A stretch of 64,000 nucleotides of DNA from Caldilineaceae bacterium (GCA_022821585.1 JAJEDI010000023.1:24123-88122); one strand, 5' to 3'. Counted from the first letter of the stretch, positions 42,826 through 52,095 are shown. Notes: generated from the sequence alone by a model not told the origin. Program-made: numbers and translations.

Positions 42826-43659
42826 ATGACCGAGGAAACCCTTACCGCCGAAACCCTTACCGCCGAAACACTGACAGAAACCGCGCCGGAAAACGAAGCC
42901 GAGAACGCGAAGACGGTCGTTCGCTTGAGTGTCGGCCAGGAAATCACCGGCAAAGTCAAACAGGTTACTGACTTTGGCGCCTTTGTCGACATCGGCGCCG
43001 GCCGCGATGGCCTTGTCCATATCTCCGAACTGACGGTTGGACGTGTAACCAACGTCAAGGACATCGTGGAGGAAGGCCAAAGCGTCACGGTCTGGATTAA
43101 ACGCCTCAACCGTGAGCGCAACCGCATCAGCTTGACTATGATTTCGCCCGACACCAGGACAATTCGCGACCTGCAGGAGGGCGAAGTCGTCGAAGGCGTC
43201 GTTTCCAGAATGGTCCCCTATGGCGCCTTCATCGACATCGGAGTAGGCACTGACGCGCTGCTCCACGTGCGCGAGATGGGGAACAACTACGTCGAAAAGC
43301 CTGAAGATGTAGTGGAGATCGATGAAAGACTGGAAGTTCGCATCATTACCCTCAATCGGCGCCGCCGCCACATCGATGTCAGCATTAAAGGATTGAGGGA
43401 AGAGCCGGAAGGGGATGAAGCGGATTCGGCGGATGCGGAGGCCGGTCAGGGAGAAGAATCTGACGCACAGGTGGTGGACAAATTTGAAGACGTTGATGTT
43501 CTTTCACCTATGGAACTGGCCTTCAAGCGCGCCATGGAAGCCGGCGGCGAGGAAATTGCCCTGCCCAAGTCCACGCGGCGCCGAAAGCGCCGCCAGCACC
43601 GCGCACGCTCGGAACAGGCGGAGATCATCCAGCGCACCTTGAACACAATGCGCGAGTAG
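42826..43659 (+). CDS. Protein with two S1 RNA-binding domains
   Basis: The 277-residue protein starts with a short ETLTA/ETLTE tandem stretch and an acidic linker. Two S1 domains follow: GQEITGKVKQVTDFGAFVDIGAGRDGLVHISEL near 38, and GEVVEGVVSRMVPYGAFIDIGVGTDALLHVREM near 116. The C-terminal tail is first acidic, then strongly basic (KSTRRRKRRQHRARS). It resembles ribosomal protein S1-like and Tex-like RNA-binding proteins but is shorter than S1. I chose ATG 42826 with GAGGAG in front; a GTG at 42784, two bases after the predicted transcript start, is a possible leaderless alternative. A strong terminator follows. Confidence 0.87.
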   Translation: MTEETLTAETLTAETLTETAPENEAENAKTVVRLSVGQEITGKVKQVTDFGAFVDIGAGRDGLVHISELTVGRVTNVKDIVEEGQSVTVWIKRLNRERNRISLTMISPDTRTIRDLQEGEVVEGVVSRMVPYGAFIDIGVGTDALLHVREMGNNYVEKPEDVVEIDERLEVRIITLNRRRRHIDVSIKGLREEPEGDEADSADAEAGQGEESDAQVVDKFEDVDVLSPMELAFKRAMEAGGEEIALPKSTRRRKRRQHRARSEQAEIIQRTLNTMRE

Positions 43660-43688
43660 GTTGACCTTGCGATCCTTACAGGAATCAG

Positions 43689-43721
43689 GCGGCGGAAGAA
43701 TCTGTCTTCCGTCGCTTTTTT
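43689..43721 (+). terminator. Rho-independent terminator after the S1-domain gene
   Basis: GCGGCGGAAG (43689-43698) pairs with CTTCCGTCGC (43706-43715) with one G-T pair. A 7-base loop separates the arms and six T residues follow. It begins 30 bases after the stop codon. Confidence 0.92.
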
Positions 43722-43808
43722 GATTGGCGCCATCGCCTTTCGGTTGAAGCAAAGCAAGAATGACGCCGGCGGTTTCGCCATACGCAATCTGGGGGCACTG
43801 AAGACCAC

Positions 43809-44558
43809 GTGGACATAAGTGGGGAAGTCGCCTTGGTGACAGGCGGCGCCCATCGCGTAGGTAAAGCAATCACCCTGGATCTGGCACGCGCCGGCGCCGA
43901 TGTAGTCATTCTTTACAACAGTTCCGGAGACGAAGCGTCACTGACCGCCCAGGAGGCGCAGGCTCTCGGAGTCAAAGCCGAAACCTTGCAATGTGATATC
44001 TCCGATCTGCAGGCGGTCCGGAAAATGTCGCAGGCCGTGCGCGACCGCTTCGGCCGGCTGAGCGTACTCGTCAACTCGGCCGACTGGTTCATCCAGCACC
44101 CTTTTCCCACCGAAGGCTACGAAGACTGGCACCGAACCATCGACGTTGGCGTCCACGGAACTTTCTACGTCAGCAACGAGCTGGCCCCCCTTCTTCTGGA
44201 ACAACCGCAAGCAGCCATCGTCAACATCGTAGACCTCTCAGCTTGGCACGCCTGGCCGAACTTCACCGCCCACGCAGTCGCAAAGTCTGCCCTCCTTGCC
44301 CTCACCCGCCAGCTGGCGCTGGAACTGGCTCCCTCCGTGCGCGTCAATGCCGTCGCCCCGGGCCCGGTACTGCCTCCCCCCCACTACAACGAGCAACGCC
44401 TGCGCCTCAGCAGCGACAGAACGCTGCTCAAACGCTGGGGAAAGGCCGAGGACGTCGCCCACGCTGTCAGATTCCTGGTCGAGTCCAACTACACAACCGG
44501 CGAAGTGGTGCGGGTCGACGGCGGCGAACTGATCGCGAAACGGTCAATCTCTACCTGA
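43809..44558 (+). CDS. Pteridine-reductase-like SDR with Tyr-to-His change
   Basis: The 249-residue short-chain dehydrogenase has the nucleotide motif VTGGAHRVGKAI near 10. Around the active site it reads IVNIVDLSAWHAWP...HAVAKSALLALT. The Asp142-x12-position-x3-Lys159 layout and VRVNAVAPGPVL match pteridine reductases (PTR1/FolM-like), where Asp replaces the usual Ser. The residue that should be the catalytic Tyr is His155 (codon CAC, 44271-44273), so normal proton transfer is doubtful. The gene starts with GTG and its reading frame is intact. It may be a binding protein, an altered reductase, or an enzyme using His; the family role would be reduction of pterins. Confidence 0.85.
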   Translation: MDISGEVALVTGGAHRVGKAITLDLARAGADVVILYNSSGDEASLTAQEAQALGVKAETLQCDISDLQAVRKMSQAVRDRFGRLSVLVNSADWFIQHPFPTEGYEDWHRTIDVGVHGTFYVSNELAPLLLEQPQAAIVNIVDLSAWHAWPNFTAHAVAKSALLALTRQLALELAPSVRVNAVAPGPVLPPPHYNEQRLRLSSDRTLLKRWGKAEDVAHAVRFLVESNYTTGEVVRVDGGELIAKRSIST

Positions 44559-44760
44559 ATACCGGCAACAAGAGCTACGACTCGGTAAAGGCGTCCCCCC
44601 GGTGGCAGTCATCCCACACGGCATTCGTCCCACATCCAACCGCTCCCCAACTGCCCCACCCAAACTGACGCGCAAGCTTCCGTAGGATGTGGAAACTCTT
44701 AATCCCCTGAACCGTAGAGAGTTATAGCGGCACAACTAGACCTTCCACTGGAGAGGGACA

Positions 44761-45102
44761 ATGGAACTCGTAATAGTCTGGGCAGTAACGACCATCAGCC
44801 TCCTGATCATCTCCCGTATCGGCCTGTTCGGCGTCGAAATCGAAAACTTCGGAACCGCCATCGTCGTTGCCGCCGTACTGGGCCTGCTCAATGCTATCCT
44901 GCGCCCAATCCTGAGTTTCCTCTCCTTCCCTCTGCTCGTACTGACCTTCGGCCTTTTCAGCGTCTTCATCAACGCCGCAGTTTTCTGGACGGCCGCAAGC
45001 CTCGTAAGCGGCTTCGAACTGCGCCGCGGCTGCTTCAGCGCGCTGGTGGGGCCGATCGCGCTGGCCGCGCTGAACACCTTCATTCTGGCGGTCGTCACCT
45101 GA
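44761..45102 (+). CDS. PF04020 ('phage holin family') small membrane protein
   Basis: The 113-residue protein consists almost wholly of four hydrophobic helices (LVIVWAVTTISLLIISRI; TAIVVAAVLGLLNAILRPIL; FPLLVLTFGLFSVFINAAVFW; ALVGPIALAALNTFILAVVT). The NAILRPIL and LTFGLF motifs are characteristic of the PF04020/YvlD-like family. Despite the name, these are usually chromosomal genes of unknown function, not phage holins, and no phage genes are near. GGAGAGGGA lies a few bases before the ATG. Confidence 0.85.
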   Translation: MELVIVWAVTTISLLIISRIGLFGVEIENFGTAIVVAAVLGLLNAILRPILSFLSFPLLVLTFGLFSVFINAAVFWTAASLVSGFELRRGCFSALVGPIALAALNTFILAVVT

Positions 45103-45354
45103 TCGGCTGGAACCGGCACGATGTCGGCCGGCCGGTGCCGCAACTGGCCGGTCGAGCCCCTTCTCAGTTCCCCTTCCTCTCTACCATTCAACATTCTCTC
45201 GCAGGTGGACCCAACTTGGGAGGACGCCGCGATTACTTGCCAGAATCGTAGGGTTTTGGTAACGTATCGCTATACACTTCCAATGACAAACTTCGATTGC
45301 TGAAGAGTGGCGCGAGCCTGCTCTGGGGGGCCTTTGGACGAGAGAGGAGTTCCG

Positions 45355-46260
45355 GTGGACCTTCTGACAGAATTCTCACAAGCGATGCGGACGGACCAGG
45401 ACCGTCCGGAAAACCTGGCTCTTTTGGTAGGCAAACTCACTGAACCGGGGCTCGACGTAGATGGCTATGTCAGGCGCTTGGATGAGCTGGCCGACCAGGT
45501 CGAACAGAGTATGCCCGTCGGTGCACTCGGCCGCGCCAGGGCCGAAGCTCTCATCGCCGTACTGCACGGTGAGTTCGACTTCTTCGGCAACGTCGAAAAC
45601 TACTACGAGCCCTCCAACAGCTTTCTCCACCGCGTACTCGACACCCGTCTCGGCCTCCCCATCACCCTGAGCCTCCTCTACATGGCTGTCGGCCGCCGCC
45701 TCGGAATGACCCTGAGAGGACTGGGACTGCCCGGTCACTTCATGCTGGAATACAGCGATATGAACGGCGTGTGGATTCTCGATCCATTCCACGCCAAGGT
45801 CGTTTCCAGCGAAGAGCTCTCTTACTACCTCACCCAGGTCTTCCAGCAGCCGGTTCGCATCTCAGTCTCCCTCGATCAATACCGAACAGACACCAGGGCG
45901 TGGATGCTGCGCATTCTGAATAACCTGCGTTCCGTTTACATCTCTCAACACCGTCTGCGCGATGCCCTGGCAGTGCTGAACTACATGGTCATCGTCGATC
46001 CCAATGAGGCCACCCTGTGGCGAGACCGGGGCATGCTCCACTTCGGGTTGGAAAGCATGCTCTCAGCTGAAAGCGATCTGAGGCGTTATTTCCTGCTGCG
46101 AAACCGGCTGCATCTGTTTACCGGCGAGGCAGAGCTCGTGTTCAGCGGCGTTGCAATCGGAGGTTGGATGCCCGAGGCACAGCAGGAGCCCTCCCAGGAG
46201 GATCAGCGCGTTCTCTTCGTGCTCAAACAGATTCGGGACGAAATCAGAAGGCTGAACTGA
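45355..46260 (+). CDS. SirB1-like protein (transglutaminase-like plus TPR)
   Basis: The 301-residue protein matches the SirB1/TPR family: an N-terminal transglutaminase-like region with YYEPSNSFLHRVLDTRLGLPITLSLLYMAVGRRLGMTLRGLGLPGHFMLEY near 84-134 and WILDPFHAKVV, then tetratricopeptide-like helices (RLRDALAVLNYMVIVDPNEATLWRDRGMLHF). The family is widespread and of uncertain function. I chose GTG 45355, five bases after an AGAGGAG site; the frame is open from GTG 45307. The plsC-type gene follows eight bases after the stop, so they are probably co-transcribed. Confidence 0.85.
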   Translation: MDLLTEFSQAMRTDQDRPENLALLVGKLTEPGLDVDGYVRRLDELADQVEQSMPVGALGRARAEALIAVLHGEFDFFGNVENYYEPSNSFLHRVLDTRLGLPITLSLLYMAVGRRLGMTLRGLGLPGHFMLEYSDMNGVWILDPFHAKVVSSEELSYYLTQVFQQPVRISVSLDQYRTDTRAWMLRILNNLRSVYISQHRLRDALAVLNYMVIVDPNEATLWRDRGMLHFGLESMLSAESDLRRYFLLRNRLHLFTGEAELVFSGVAIGGWMPEAQQEPSQEDQRVLFVLKQIRDEIRRLN

Positions 46261-46267
46261 AGCGAAA

Positions 46268-46999
46268 ATGAGGATTCCTTCCGACGCCTCCGGCCTATGG
46301 AAATTCTGTTATGCGGCGCTTTCCGCCTTGCGCCCCCTGTTCTGCGCTCTGAGAATAGAGGGCGTGGAAAACGTCCCCCGGCAAGGCGGCGTAGTTCTTG
46401 CCTGCAACCATCCCGGCGGCATGGATAGCTTTGTCCTGGGCTTCGCTTCCCCGCGCCAGGTATTCTATATGGCAAAGAGGGAGCTCTTCAACATCCATCC
46501 GGTGGTGTCGTTCCTTTTGCACCGGATAGGCGCCTTCCCAATCAACAGGGGGGCCCACGACACGGTGGCCATCGAGTACAGCGTCGATCTCCTCAAACAA
46601 GGCCGTGTACTGGGCATGTTTCCGGAAGGAACCCGCAACCGCGGCAAGCCAATGCGGCGCGGTAAGAGCGGAGCCGTGCGCATCGCCATCGACGCCGGAG
46701 TGCCTGTGGTGCCGGTGGCGGTACTGGGAATCCCTCATCTGCACAGAAACTGGTACAATCCCTTCAAGCGCACAAAGCTTTCCGTACAATTCGGACAGCC
46801 CGTGCAGTTTCCCCCCGGAACGATGGAAGACGTGCAGGAATATACGACCGAAATAATGCTGGAGGTTGCCCGCATGATGCCTCCGGAGCTGCGAGGCCAC
46901 TATGAGGAAGCGCTGGCCTCCCCCCGAGATCGAAGCCCCGCCAGTCGAAAACCGGTGGAACCTCTTACCCCAGGCCCAAGAGACCTCGCAACCGGCTGA
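46268..46999 (+). CDS. plsC: 1-acyl-sn-glycerol-3-phosphate acyltransferase (PlsC family)
   Basis: The 243-residue membrane-associated enzyme has the acyltransferase motif I NHPGGMD (H-x4-D) near 43, motif II-like FYMAKRELF near 67, motif III FPEGTRNRGKPMRRGKSGAVRIA near 117, and VPVVPVAVLG near 144. It would add the second acyl chain to lysophosphatidic acid during phospholipid synthesis. It starts eight bases after the SirB1-like gene. The C-terminal tail is Pro/Arg-rich. Other PlsC-family acceptors cannot be excluded. Confidence 0.9.
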   Translation: MRIPSDASGLWKFCYAALSALRPLFCALRIEGVENVPRQGGVVLACNHPGGMDSFVLGFASPRQVFYMAKRELFNIHPVVSFLLHRIGAFPINRGAHDTVAIEYSVDLLKQGRVLGMFPEGTRNRGKPMRRGKSGAVRIAIDAGVPVVPVAVLGIPHLHRNWYNPFKRTKLSVQFGQPVQFPPGTMEDVQEYTTEIMLEVARMMPPELRGHYEEALASPRDRSPASRKPVEPLTPGPRDLATG

Positions 47000-47049
47000 C
47001 CGCAGCCTCTCACCGTCTTTCAGGCTGCATCCGGAGGCCGCTCCAATCC

Positions 47050-48114
47050 CTACGCCAGCGTCGCCATCACCCCTTCCAGGGCTTCACGGCTCGGCCGCAG
47101 TCTTTCATCCGGCAAATGCGTAAGCGGCGTGTCGGTCAGGTTCAGAAGCTCGGTGAGAGTCGGCTCCCCTTCGTTGATGTACAGCAATCCCGTGATCAGC
47201 TTCTGCTCGTCTAGCGACTGCTGAATGACATTGTAAGCCGCCGTGCGGTCCGTAGGATCGTGGTCCGGATCGATCTTCTTGAGAACGATGCTGCCGCCGT
47301 CATGCAGCTCCACCTCGAGTTCGTCCTCGTAGTCCTCAATTTCGATCTCTTCAAACTCGGGCACAAAATTCAGATCGTGTAACCGGATCTCGTTCGCGCG
47401 CCCAAATCCGTAACTCTTCGTCGACGTATCGTGGTTGTTGAATGTGACGCACGGGCTGACAATATCCAGTACCGCGATGCCCCGATGGTTGATGGCAGCC
47501 TTCAGCAGCGCCTCCAGCTGCTTCGGATCACCGGCGAAACTGCGGGCGACGAACGTCGCATTGGCAGTCAACGCCTCCATGCAGATGTCCAGCGGCGGCA
47601 GATCGTTTACGCCCTGATACTTGAGAAACTGCCCCTCGTCGGCCGTCGCGCTGAACTGGCCTTTCGTCAGACCGTAAACGCCGTTGTTCTCGACGATGTA
47701 GATCAGAGGCAGGTTGCGCCTCACTGCGTGTTTGAACTGTCCGATGCCGATTGAGGCCGTGTCGCCGTCTCCGCTCACTCCGATCACCTCCAGCGAGGAG
47801 TTTGCGATTACGGCTCCCGTCGCCACCGACGGCATGCGCCCGTGCAGGCTGTTGAAGCCGTGGCTCCAGCCCAGATAATAGGCCGGCGTCTTACTGCTGC
47901 ATCCAATCCCGCTGAGCTTCACCACCTGCGTCTGGTCCAGGCCCATCTCCCACGCAGCATTGACGATTCGCTGGCTGATACTGTCGTGTCCGCAGCCCTT
48001 GCACAGGGTCGACGGCCGGCCGCGATAGGAGGTCTTCTCCAGGCCGATGCGATTGGTCTTTGCAGGACGTGCGGCGCGTCTCGCCGCCGCGTCCGCCCTG
48101 GTCCTGGTACTCAT
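47050..48114 (-). CDS. korB: 2-oxoacid:ferredoxin oxidoreductase, beta subunit
   Basis: The 354-residue subunit binds thiamine diphosphate and carries an iron-sulfur cluster: STLCKGCGHDSISQRI near 35, KLSGIGCSSKTPAYYL near 67, GDGDTASIGIGQFKHAVRRN near 114 (diphosphate and Mg site), and IVENNGVYGLTKGQ. An acidic C-terminal extension (EFEEIEIEDYEDELEVEL) follows. With the alpha subunit it oxidises a 2-oxoacid, probably 2-oxoglutarate, to the acyl-CoA while reducing ferredoxin. Its ATG overlaps the alpha gene's TGA by four bases. Confidence 0.92.
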   Translation of the reverse strand: MSTRTRADAAARRAARPAKTNRIGLEKTSYRGRPSTLCKGCGHDSISQRIVNAAWEMGLDQTQVVKLSGIGCSSKTPAYYLGWSHGFNSLHGRMPSVATGAVIANSSLEVIGVSGDGDTASIGIGQFKHAVRRNLPLIYIVENNGVYGLTKGQFSATADEGQFLKYQGVNDLPPLDICMEALTANATFVARSFAGDPKQLEALLKAAINHRGIAVLDIVSPCVTFNNHDTSTKSYGFGRANEIRLHDLNFVPEFEEIEIEDYEDELEVELHDGGSIVLKKIDPDHDPTDRTAAYNVIQQSLDEQKLITGLLYINEGEPTLTELLNLTDTPLTHLPDERLRPSREALEGVMATLA

Positions 48115-49955
48115 ATCAACTCCTCCTCCAATGCCTCTTGAACCTGCTCAACGATGTAGCGTGCGCTCAGGGGAAGTCCGTCACACTTTGCCATCGAGAT
48201 CAGCTTCAAAGCGTGTGCCGGTTCTTCCGTAGTTAGAATCGCGTGCAGCTGCCCGTCACTGTTCGCCTCGATGACAAAGACTGTCCTGTTTTCTTCGATG
48301 AACCTGCGCACGCTCTCGTCTATCGGCAATGCCCGCAGCCGCAGGTAGTTCGTGGACAGGCCCGTTGCTGCCAGACGTGCACGCGCCTCATCGACGCCGT
48401 CGTGGTTGCTACCCAGGCTGATGATCCCGACCTGCGCCCCTTCCACCTCTTCCAGGACAGGTCTGGGCACCAGCTGTCGTGCCGTCTCGAACTTTCTCTT
48501 TAACCGTTCCAGGTTCTGCTCCCAGTCGTCGGGCCGTTCGCTGTAGTAGCCGTACTCATTGTGGCCCGTCCCGCGCGTGAAGTATGCGGCCATGTTGTGT
48601 CGAGTGCCCGGCAACGTCCTGTAAGCAACGCCGTCGCCGTCGACATCCATGTACCGCCCCCACGATCCTTGCCGCTCTTCCAGGTCCTCTGCGCTCAGTA
48701 CCTTGCCCCGCCTGAAAGGAGCGTCCGAGTACGCAAATGGTTCCGAGATATGCGCATTCATCCCCAGGTCAAGATCGCTCAATACGAACACGAGCGTCTG
48801 CAATTCCTCAGCCAGGTCGAATGCAATGCGGCCGAATTCGAAGCACTCGGCCGGGTTGGCCGGAAATAGCACCACGTGTCTCGTGTCCCCATGCCCGAGA
48901 TAGTAGGCCGCATGAATGTCTCCCTGCGAAGTACGCGTCGGCAACCCCGTGCTCGGCCCCATCCTCTGAATGTCCCAGATCACCGCCGGGACCTCGGCAA
49001 AGTAGGCCAGCCCGGCAAATTCGGACATCAGGCTGATCCCCGGTCCGCTCGTACAGGTCATCGCCCTCGCACCCGTCCAGCCCGCGCCCACGACCATCCC
49101 GATCGCCGCCAGCTCATCCTCCGCCTGTATGACGGCGACCGTTGCTTTGCCCGTGTCTGGATCGGTGCGCAACGCCGGCGCGTACTTTTCGATCGACTCA
49201 GCCAGACTCGACGATGGCGTAATCGGGTACCAGGAGGCAAGCGACAGGCCGCCCGCGAGAGCGCCCAGCGCGCCGGCCGTGTTGCCGTCCACCAGGATCT
49301 TGCCTTCGTTGAAACCTGTCATCCTCTCGATCCGGTAGCCGTCGTGGTGCCCTACGTGGACGCTGGCCCAGTCGATCGCTCGATTGACCATCTCCATGTT
49401 GAGGCCCGCCGCCTTCTCCTTGCCCTCGAAATGGTGCAGCAGCGCCGCCTCGATCTCAGCCGGCTCGATGCCCAGCAACTCGGCCAGCACACCCACGTAG
49501 ACCATGTTGGCAACATAGTCCCGCAGCGCATGCGGCAACTTCGCCTCCTTGACCAGATCCTTCACCGGCATCCCATAGTACGTAACGTCATTGCGCTTGT
49601 TTGCAATCGGCAACGAGTCGTCGTAAATCACGATCCCCCCGGGCGCCGCCCTCTCCATGTCCTCCGCCACAGTTCGGCCATTCATACAGACCTGAATGTC
49701 CGTAATCTCCCTGCGCGCCAGAAATCCGTCTTTGCTCAATCGAATGATGTACCAGGTGGGCAGACCCTGAATGTTGCTGGGAAACAGGTTCTTGCCGTTT
49801 ATCGGAATCCCCATCTTGAAAAGTGCGCGCAGTAAGACACCGTTGCTCGTCTGGCTGCCGGAGCCGTTCGCTGTCGCCACGTTGATGGCAAAATCATTGA
49901 CCGCCGCTGGCGCATCCGGCTTTACAACTGGCGCTTCTCGAACTGCAACACTCAT
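48111..49955 (-). CDS. korA: 2-oxoacid:ferredoxin oxidoreductase, alpha subunit (gamma-alpha fusion)
   Basis: The 614-residue protein joins a gamma domain (NVATANGSGSQTSNGVLLRALFKMGIP near 25, IRLSKDGFLARREITDIQVCMN) to an alpha domain (SLASWYPITPSSSLAESIEKYAP near 236, AIGMVVGAGWTGARAMTCTSGPGISLMSE near 278). This is the KorA arrangement found in many anaerobes and Actinobacteria. It forms the CoA-binding and substrate part of the enzyme completed by KorB. Four-base ATGA overlaps link it both to korB and to the upstream GntR regulator, so the three form one transcript that the regulator may control. Confidence 0.92.
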   Translation of the reverse strand: MSVAVREAPVVKPDAPAAVNDFAINVATANGSGSQTSNGVLLRALFKMGIPINGKNLFPSNIQGLPTWYIIRLSKDGFLARREITDIQVCMNGRTVAEDMERAAPGGIVIYDDSLPIANKRNDVTYYGMPVKDLVKEAKLPHALRDYVANMVYVGVLAELLGIEPAEIEAALLHHFEGKEKAAGLNMEMVNRAIDWASVHVGHHDGYRIERMTGFNEGKILVDGNTAGALGALAGGLSLASWYPITPSSSLAESIEKYAPALRTDPDTGKATVAVIQAEDELAAIGMVVGAGWTGARAMTCTSGPGISLMSEFAGLAYFAEVPAVIWDIQRMGPSTGLPTRTSQGDIHAAYYLGHGDTRHVVLFPANPAECFEFGRIAFDLAEELQTLVFVLSDLDLGMNAHISEPFAYSDAPFRRGKVLSAEDLEERQGSWGRYMDVDGDGVAYRTLPGTRHNMAAYFTRGTGHNEYGYYSERPDDWEQNLERLKRKFETARQLVPRPVLEEVEGAQVGIISLGSNHDGVDEARARLAATGLSTNYLRLRALPIDESVRRFIEENRTVFVIEANSDGQLHAILTTEEPAHALKLISMAKCDGLPLSARYIVEQVQEALEEELI

Positions 49956-50698
49956 GCTCGACTCCTTACCTTGCTATTCCCTTCTACGAAAGTTTCCTGG
50001 CGTGAACTGTTGCGTGGAACATCCCTTGTCCGCAGTAATAGCAGATGCTCCTCGTGCAACGCCAGGGCTCTGTCGACCTCGTCACTCGCAATCGCGTCTG
50101 CGATCCCCTCATGATAACCCCAGACCTCGGTCAAATAACCGTAGTCCGCATACAGATTCAGTTCGACCGCCTCGTACGCGTCCCAGTAGGCCTCCAACAA
50201 CCCGGTGGCAAACAGATTGTCAAGCCTCCGGAAGATCGTCATGTGGAAGGCCCGGTGCTCCTGGTGCGGAATCTGAATTCGGCTCTGCTGCAACTTGTGC
50301 CAGGCCAGAGAGACGTACTGCTTCAGCTCCCGCTTGTCCTCATCCGTCAACGAAAGCACCGCCGGCCGCCAGAACGCGCTCTCAATGCCGTTGCGTAACT
50401 CGCTGAATTCACGAAAGAGCCTCTCGTTTGTAGCCAGTCCAAACATCAGACTGGCGCGCGCCGCCGGCGTGAAACTGTAACTGTTGCACTCAATGCCCCG
50501 CCGCGGACGCGCCGCCACCAGCCCCAGAACGCGCGCCGCCTCCAACTGCTCCCGCAACTTGCCGATGCTGACACCAAGTTCGGTACTGAGGTCGTTCAAC
50601 GAAGGCAGCCTGGCCCCGGGAACAAATCCATTCGTGACCATATAGTCCAGGAGTTCCGAGTCGCTGTGAAGTTGCTTGATCATGGTCATCCCGTCCAC
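49952..50698 (-). CDS. GntR/FadR-type transcriptional regulator (FCD domain)
   Basis: The 248-residue protein has an N-terminal winged helix (NGFVPGARLPSLNDLSTELGVSIGKLREQLEAARVLGLV near 23-61) and a C-terminal helical FCD effector domain with metal-type His ligands (EHRAFHMTIFRRL, WGYHEGIADAI, ALHEEHLLLL). FCD regulators sense small carboxylates. Because it is co-transcribed with korA-korB through a four-base overlap, it probably responds to a 2-oxoacid or related acid and regulates its own operon. The start may be GTG 50698 or, more likely, ATG 50689 or 50683. Confidence 0.88.
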   Translation of the reverse strand: MDGMTMIKQLHSDSELLDYMVTNGFVPGARLPSLNDLSTELGVSIGKLREQLEAARVLGLVAARPRRGIECNSYSFTPAARASLMFGLATNERLFREFSELRNGIESAFWRPAVLSLTDEDKRELKQYVSLAWHKLQQSRIQIPHQEHRAFHMTIFRRLDNLFATGLLEAYWDAYEAVELNLYADYGYLTEVWGYHEGIADAIASDEVDRALALHEEHLLLLRTRDVPRNSSRQETFVEGNSKVRSRA

Positions 50699-50719
50699 AC
50701 ACCAAAACCAGCGGAAACT

Positions 50720-50785
50720 GGCTAAATAATCGGATTAATTGAATCAATACTATCAAACGGTTTAATCGTAATAGATCATCGCAGA
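50720..50785. promoter_or_regulatory. A/T-rich control region upstream of the GntR-korAB operon
   Basis: This stretch is strikingly A/T-rich against a GC-rich background and holds the inverted element GATT-AATTG-AATC (50733-50745). On the minus strand TTGATT-type -35 candidates occur. It is a plausible promoter and autoregulatory operator for the FCD regulator, but exact hexamers cannot be fixed. Confidence 0.4.
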
Positions 50786-50886
50786 ATTGTCAACTTGTGA
50801 TCTGGGGTAACTGTCAATTGCGGGTCGCGTCGAAAGTATACAGCAATAGCAGGCCGGGCGCCGTTCCCACCCCGAACCTGACCTCC

Positions 50887-52095
50887 CTACTCGTCACCGG
50901 CACCGCCGCCGGTCGCCAGCTGCGCAAAGGCCGCTTCCGTCAGTAGCGCAACACCAGTCGGCATCACGCTCTCCTCAAAATCAAACGTGGGGCTGTGGTG
51001 GGGACTGTAGAATCCTTCATCCGGGTTCGCCGCGCCCACCAGAACGAAACAGCCCGGAGCCCGGTTCAGAAACTCCGCCATGTCCTCCCCCACCATCATC
51101 GGCGCGATCTGCGCCACATTCTGCTCGCCGACAACCTCGTTGGCGATGCCTTCCATCACCACCGCGCCGGCCTCGGAATTGATGGTCGCCGGCACGCAAC
51201 TATGCATCTCAAACTCGAATCTGGCGCCGAACGCCTGGCAGACGCCTGTGCAGATCTCGTCGATGCGCCGCAGAAGCAACTCGCGCACCGCCGGCTCAAA
51301 GCTCCGGATCGTTCCCTGCAGGACCGCGCGCTCCGAGATCACGTTGCCCGCGTTTCCGCTGTGAAAGGAGGCCACGGTGACAACCGCAGTATCCGACGGA
51401 TTTGCATTGCGGGACACAATAGTCTGCAGCGCCACCACCAGCTGACTTGCGACCAGCGTGGCGTCAATCGTATCGTGGGGCGTGGCGCCGTGTCCGCCCT
51501 TTCCGTGAACAGTCAGCGTAAACATGTCCGCCGCCGCCCACAGTGGCCCCGGCTGGACCACAACCTGGTTGTACGGAAGCCGGCTCCACAGGTGCAGTCC
51601 GTAGGCCGCCGCCGGTTGCGGCGCATCCAGCGCGCCGTCCTCGATCATCGCCATCGCCCCGCCCAGGCCCTCCTCGGCCGGTTGAAAGACCAGCTTGACC
51701 CGCCCCGGCAGTTCATTGCGGTGCCTCGTCAGCAGCTGCGCCACACCCATCCCGATTGCAGTATGGCCGTCGTGCCCGCATGCGTGCATCACCCCCGCAT
51801 TCTCCGAAGCATACGGCAGGCCCGTCTCCTCGTGGATCGGCAGCGCGTCCATATCAAAGCGCAGCAGCACCGTCTCGCTCTCTTCCGGCAGACCGTCCGG
51901 CTCCACCATCGCCACAACGCCCGTCTTGCCCACGCCCGTGCTCACCTCAAGCCCCAACGCCTGCAGATGCGCCGCCACCACCCCGGCCGTCCGCACCTCC
52001 TCAAACCCCAACTCCGGATGCCGGTGAAAGTCCCGCCGCCACTCCACAAGCTTCGGAAGCAGCTCGTCAGCTTCTCCTCGAATCCACTCTCGCAC
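50887..52095 (-). CDS. M20 amidohydrolase (hippurate/IAA-amino acid hydrolase type)
   Basis: The 402-residue enzyme is an M20D amidohydrolase: LVEWRRDFHRHPELGFEE near 15, LLRFDMDALPIHEETGLPY near 69, MHACGHDGHTAIGMGVAQLL near 99 (metal Cys/His), VFQPAEEGLGGAMAMIEDG near 131 (catalytic Glu pair), GKGGHGATPHDTIDA near 180, and MMVGEDMAEFLNRAPGCFV near 344. It hydrolyses N-acyl amino acids or similar amides. I chose GTG 52095 after GGGAGAGAGA because the open frame further upstream runs into repeat DNA and reads as non-coding. Unlike the M20 gene at 3127, it keeps the Glu pair. Confidence 0.9.
   Translation of the reverse strand: MREWIRGEADELLPKLVEWRRDFHRHPELGFEEVRTAGVVAAHLQALGLEVSTGVGKTGVVAMVEPDGLPEESETVLLRFDMDALPIHEETGLPYASENAGVMHACGHDGHTAIGMGVAQLLTRHRNELPGRVKLVFQPAEEGLGGAMAMIEDGALDAPQPAAAYGLHLWSRLPYNQVVVQPGPLWAAADMFTLTVHGKGGHGATPHDTIDATLVASQLVVALQTIVSRNANPSDTAVVTVASFHSGNAGNVISERAVLQGTIRSFEPAVRELLLRRIDEICTGVCQAFGARFEFEMHSCVPATINSEAGAVVMEGIANEVVGEQNVAQIAPMMVGEDMAEFLNRAPGCFVLVGAANPDEGFYSPHHSPTFDFEESVMPTGVALLTEAAFAQLATGGGAGDE

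Noticed and set aside
42838..42890. ETLTA tandem repeat in the S1-domain gene as a functional site
   Set aside because: Only two to three short units at the N-terminus; likely a simple-sequence linker.
44761..45102. Prophage holin
   Set aside because: The PF04020 family name is misleading; no phage genes occur nearby and the gene sits among housekeeping genes.
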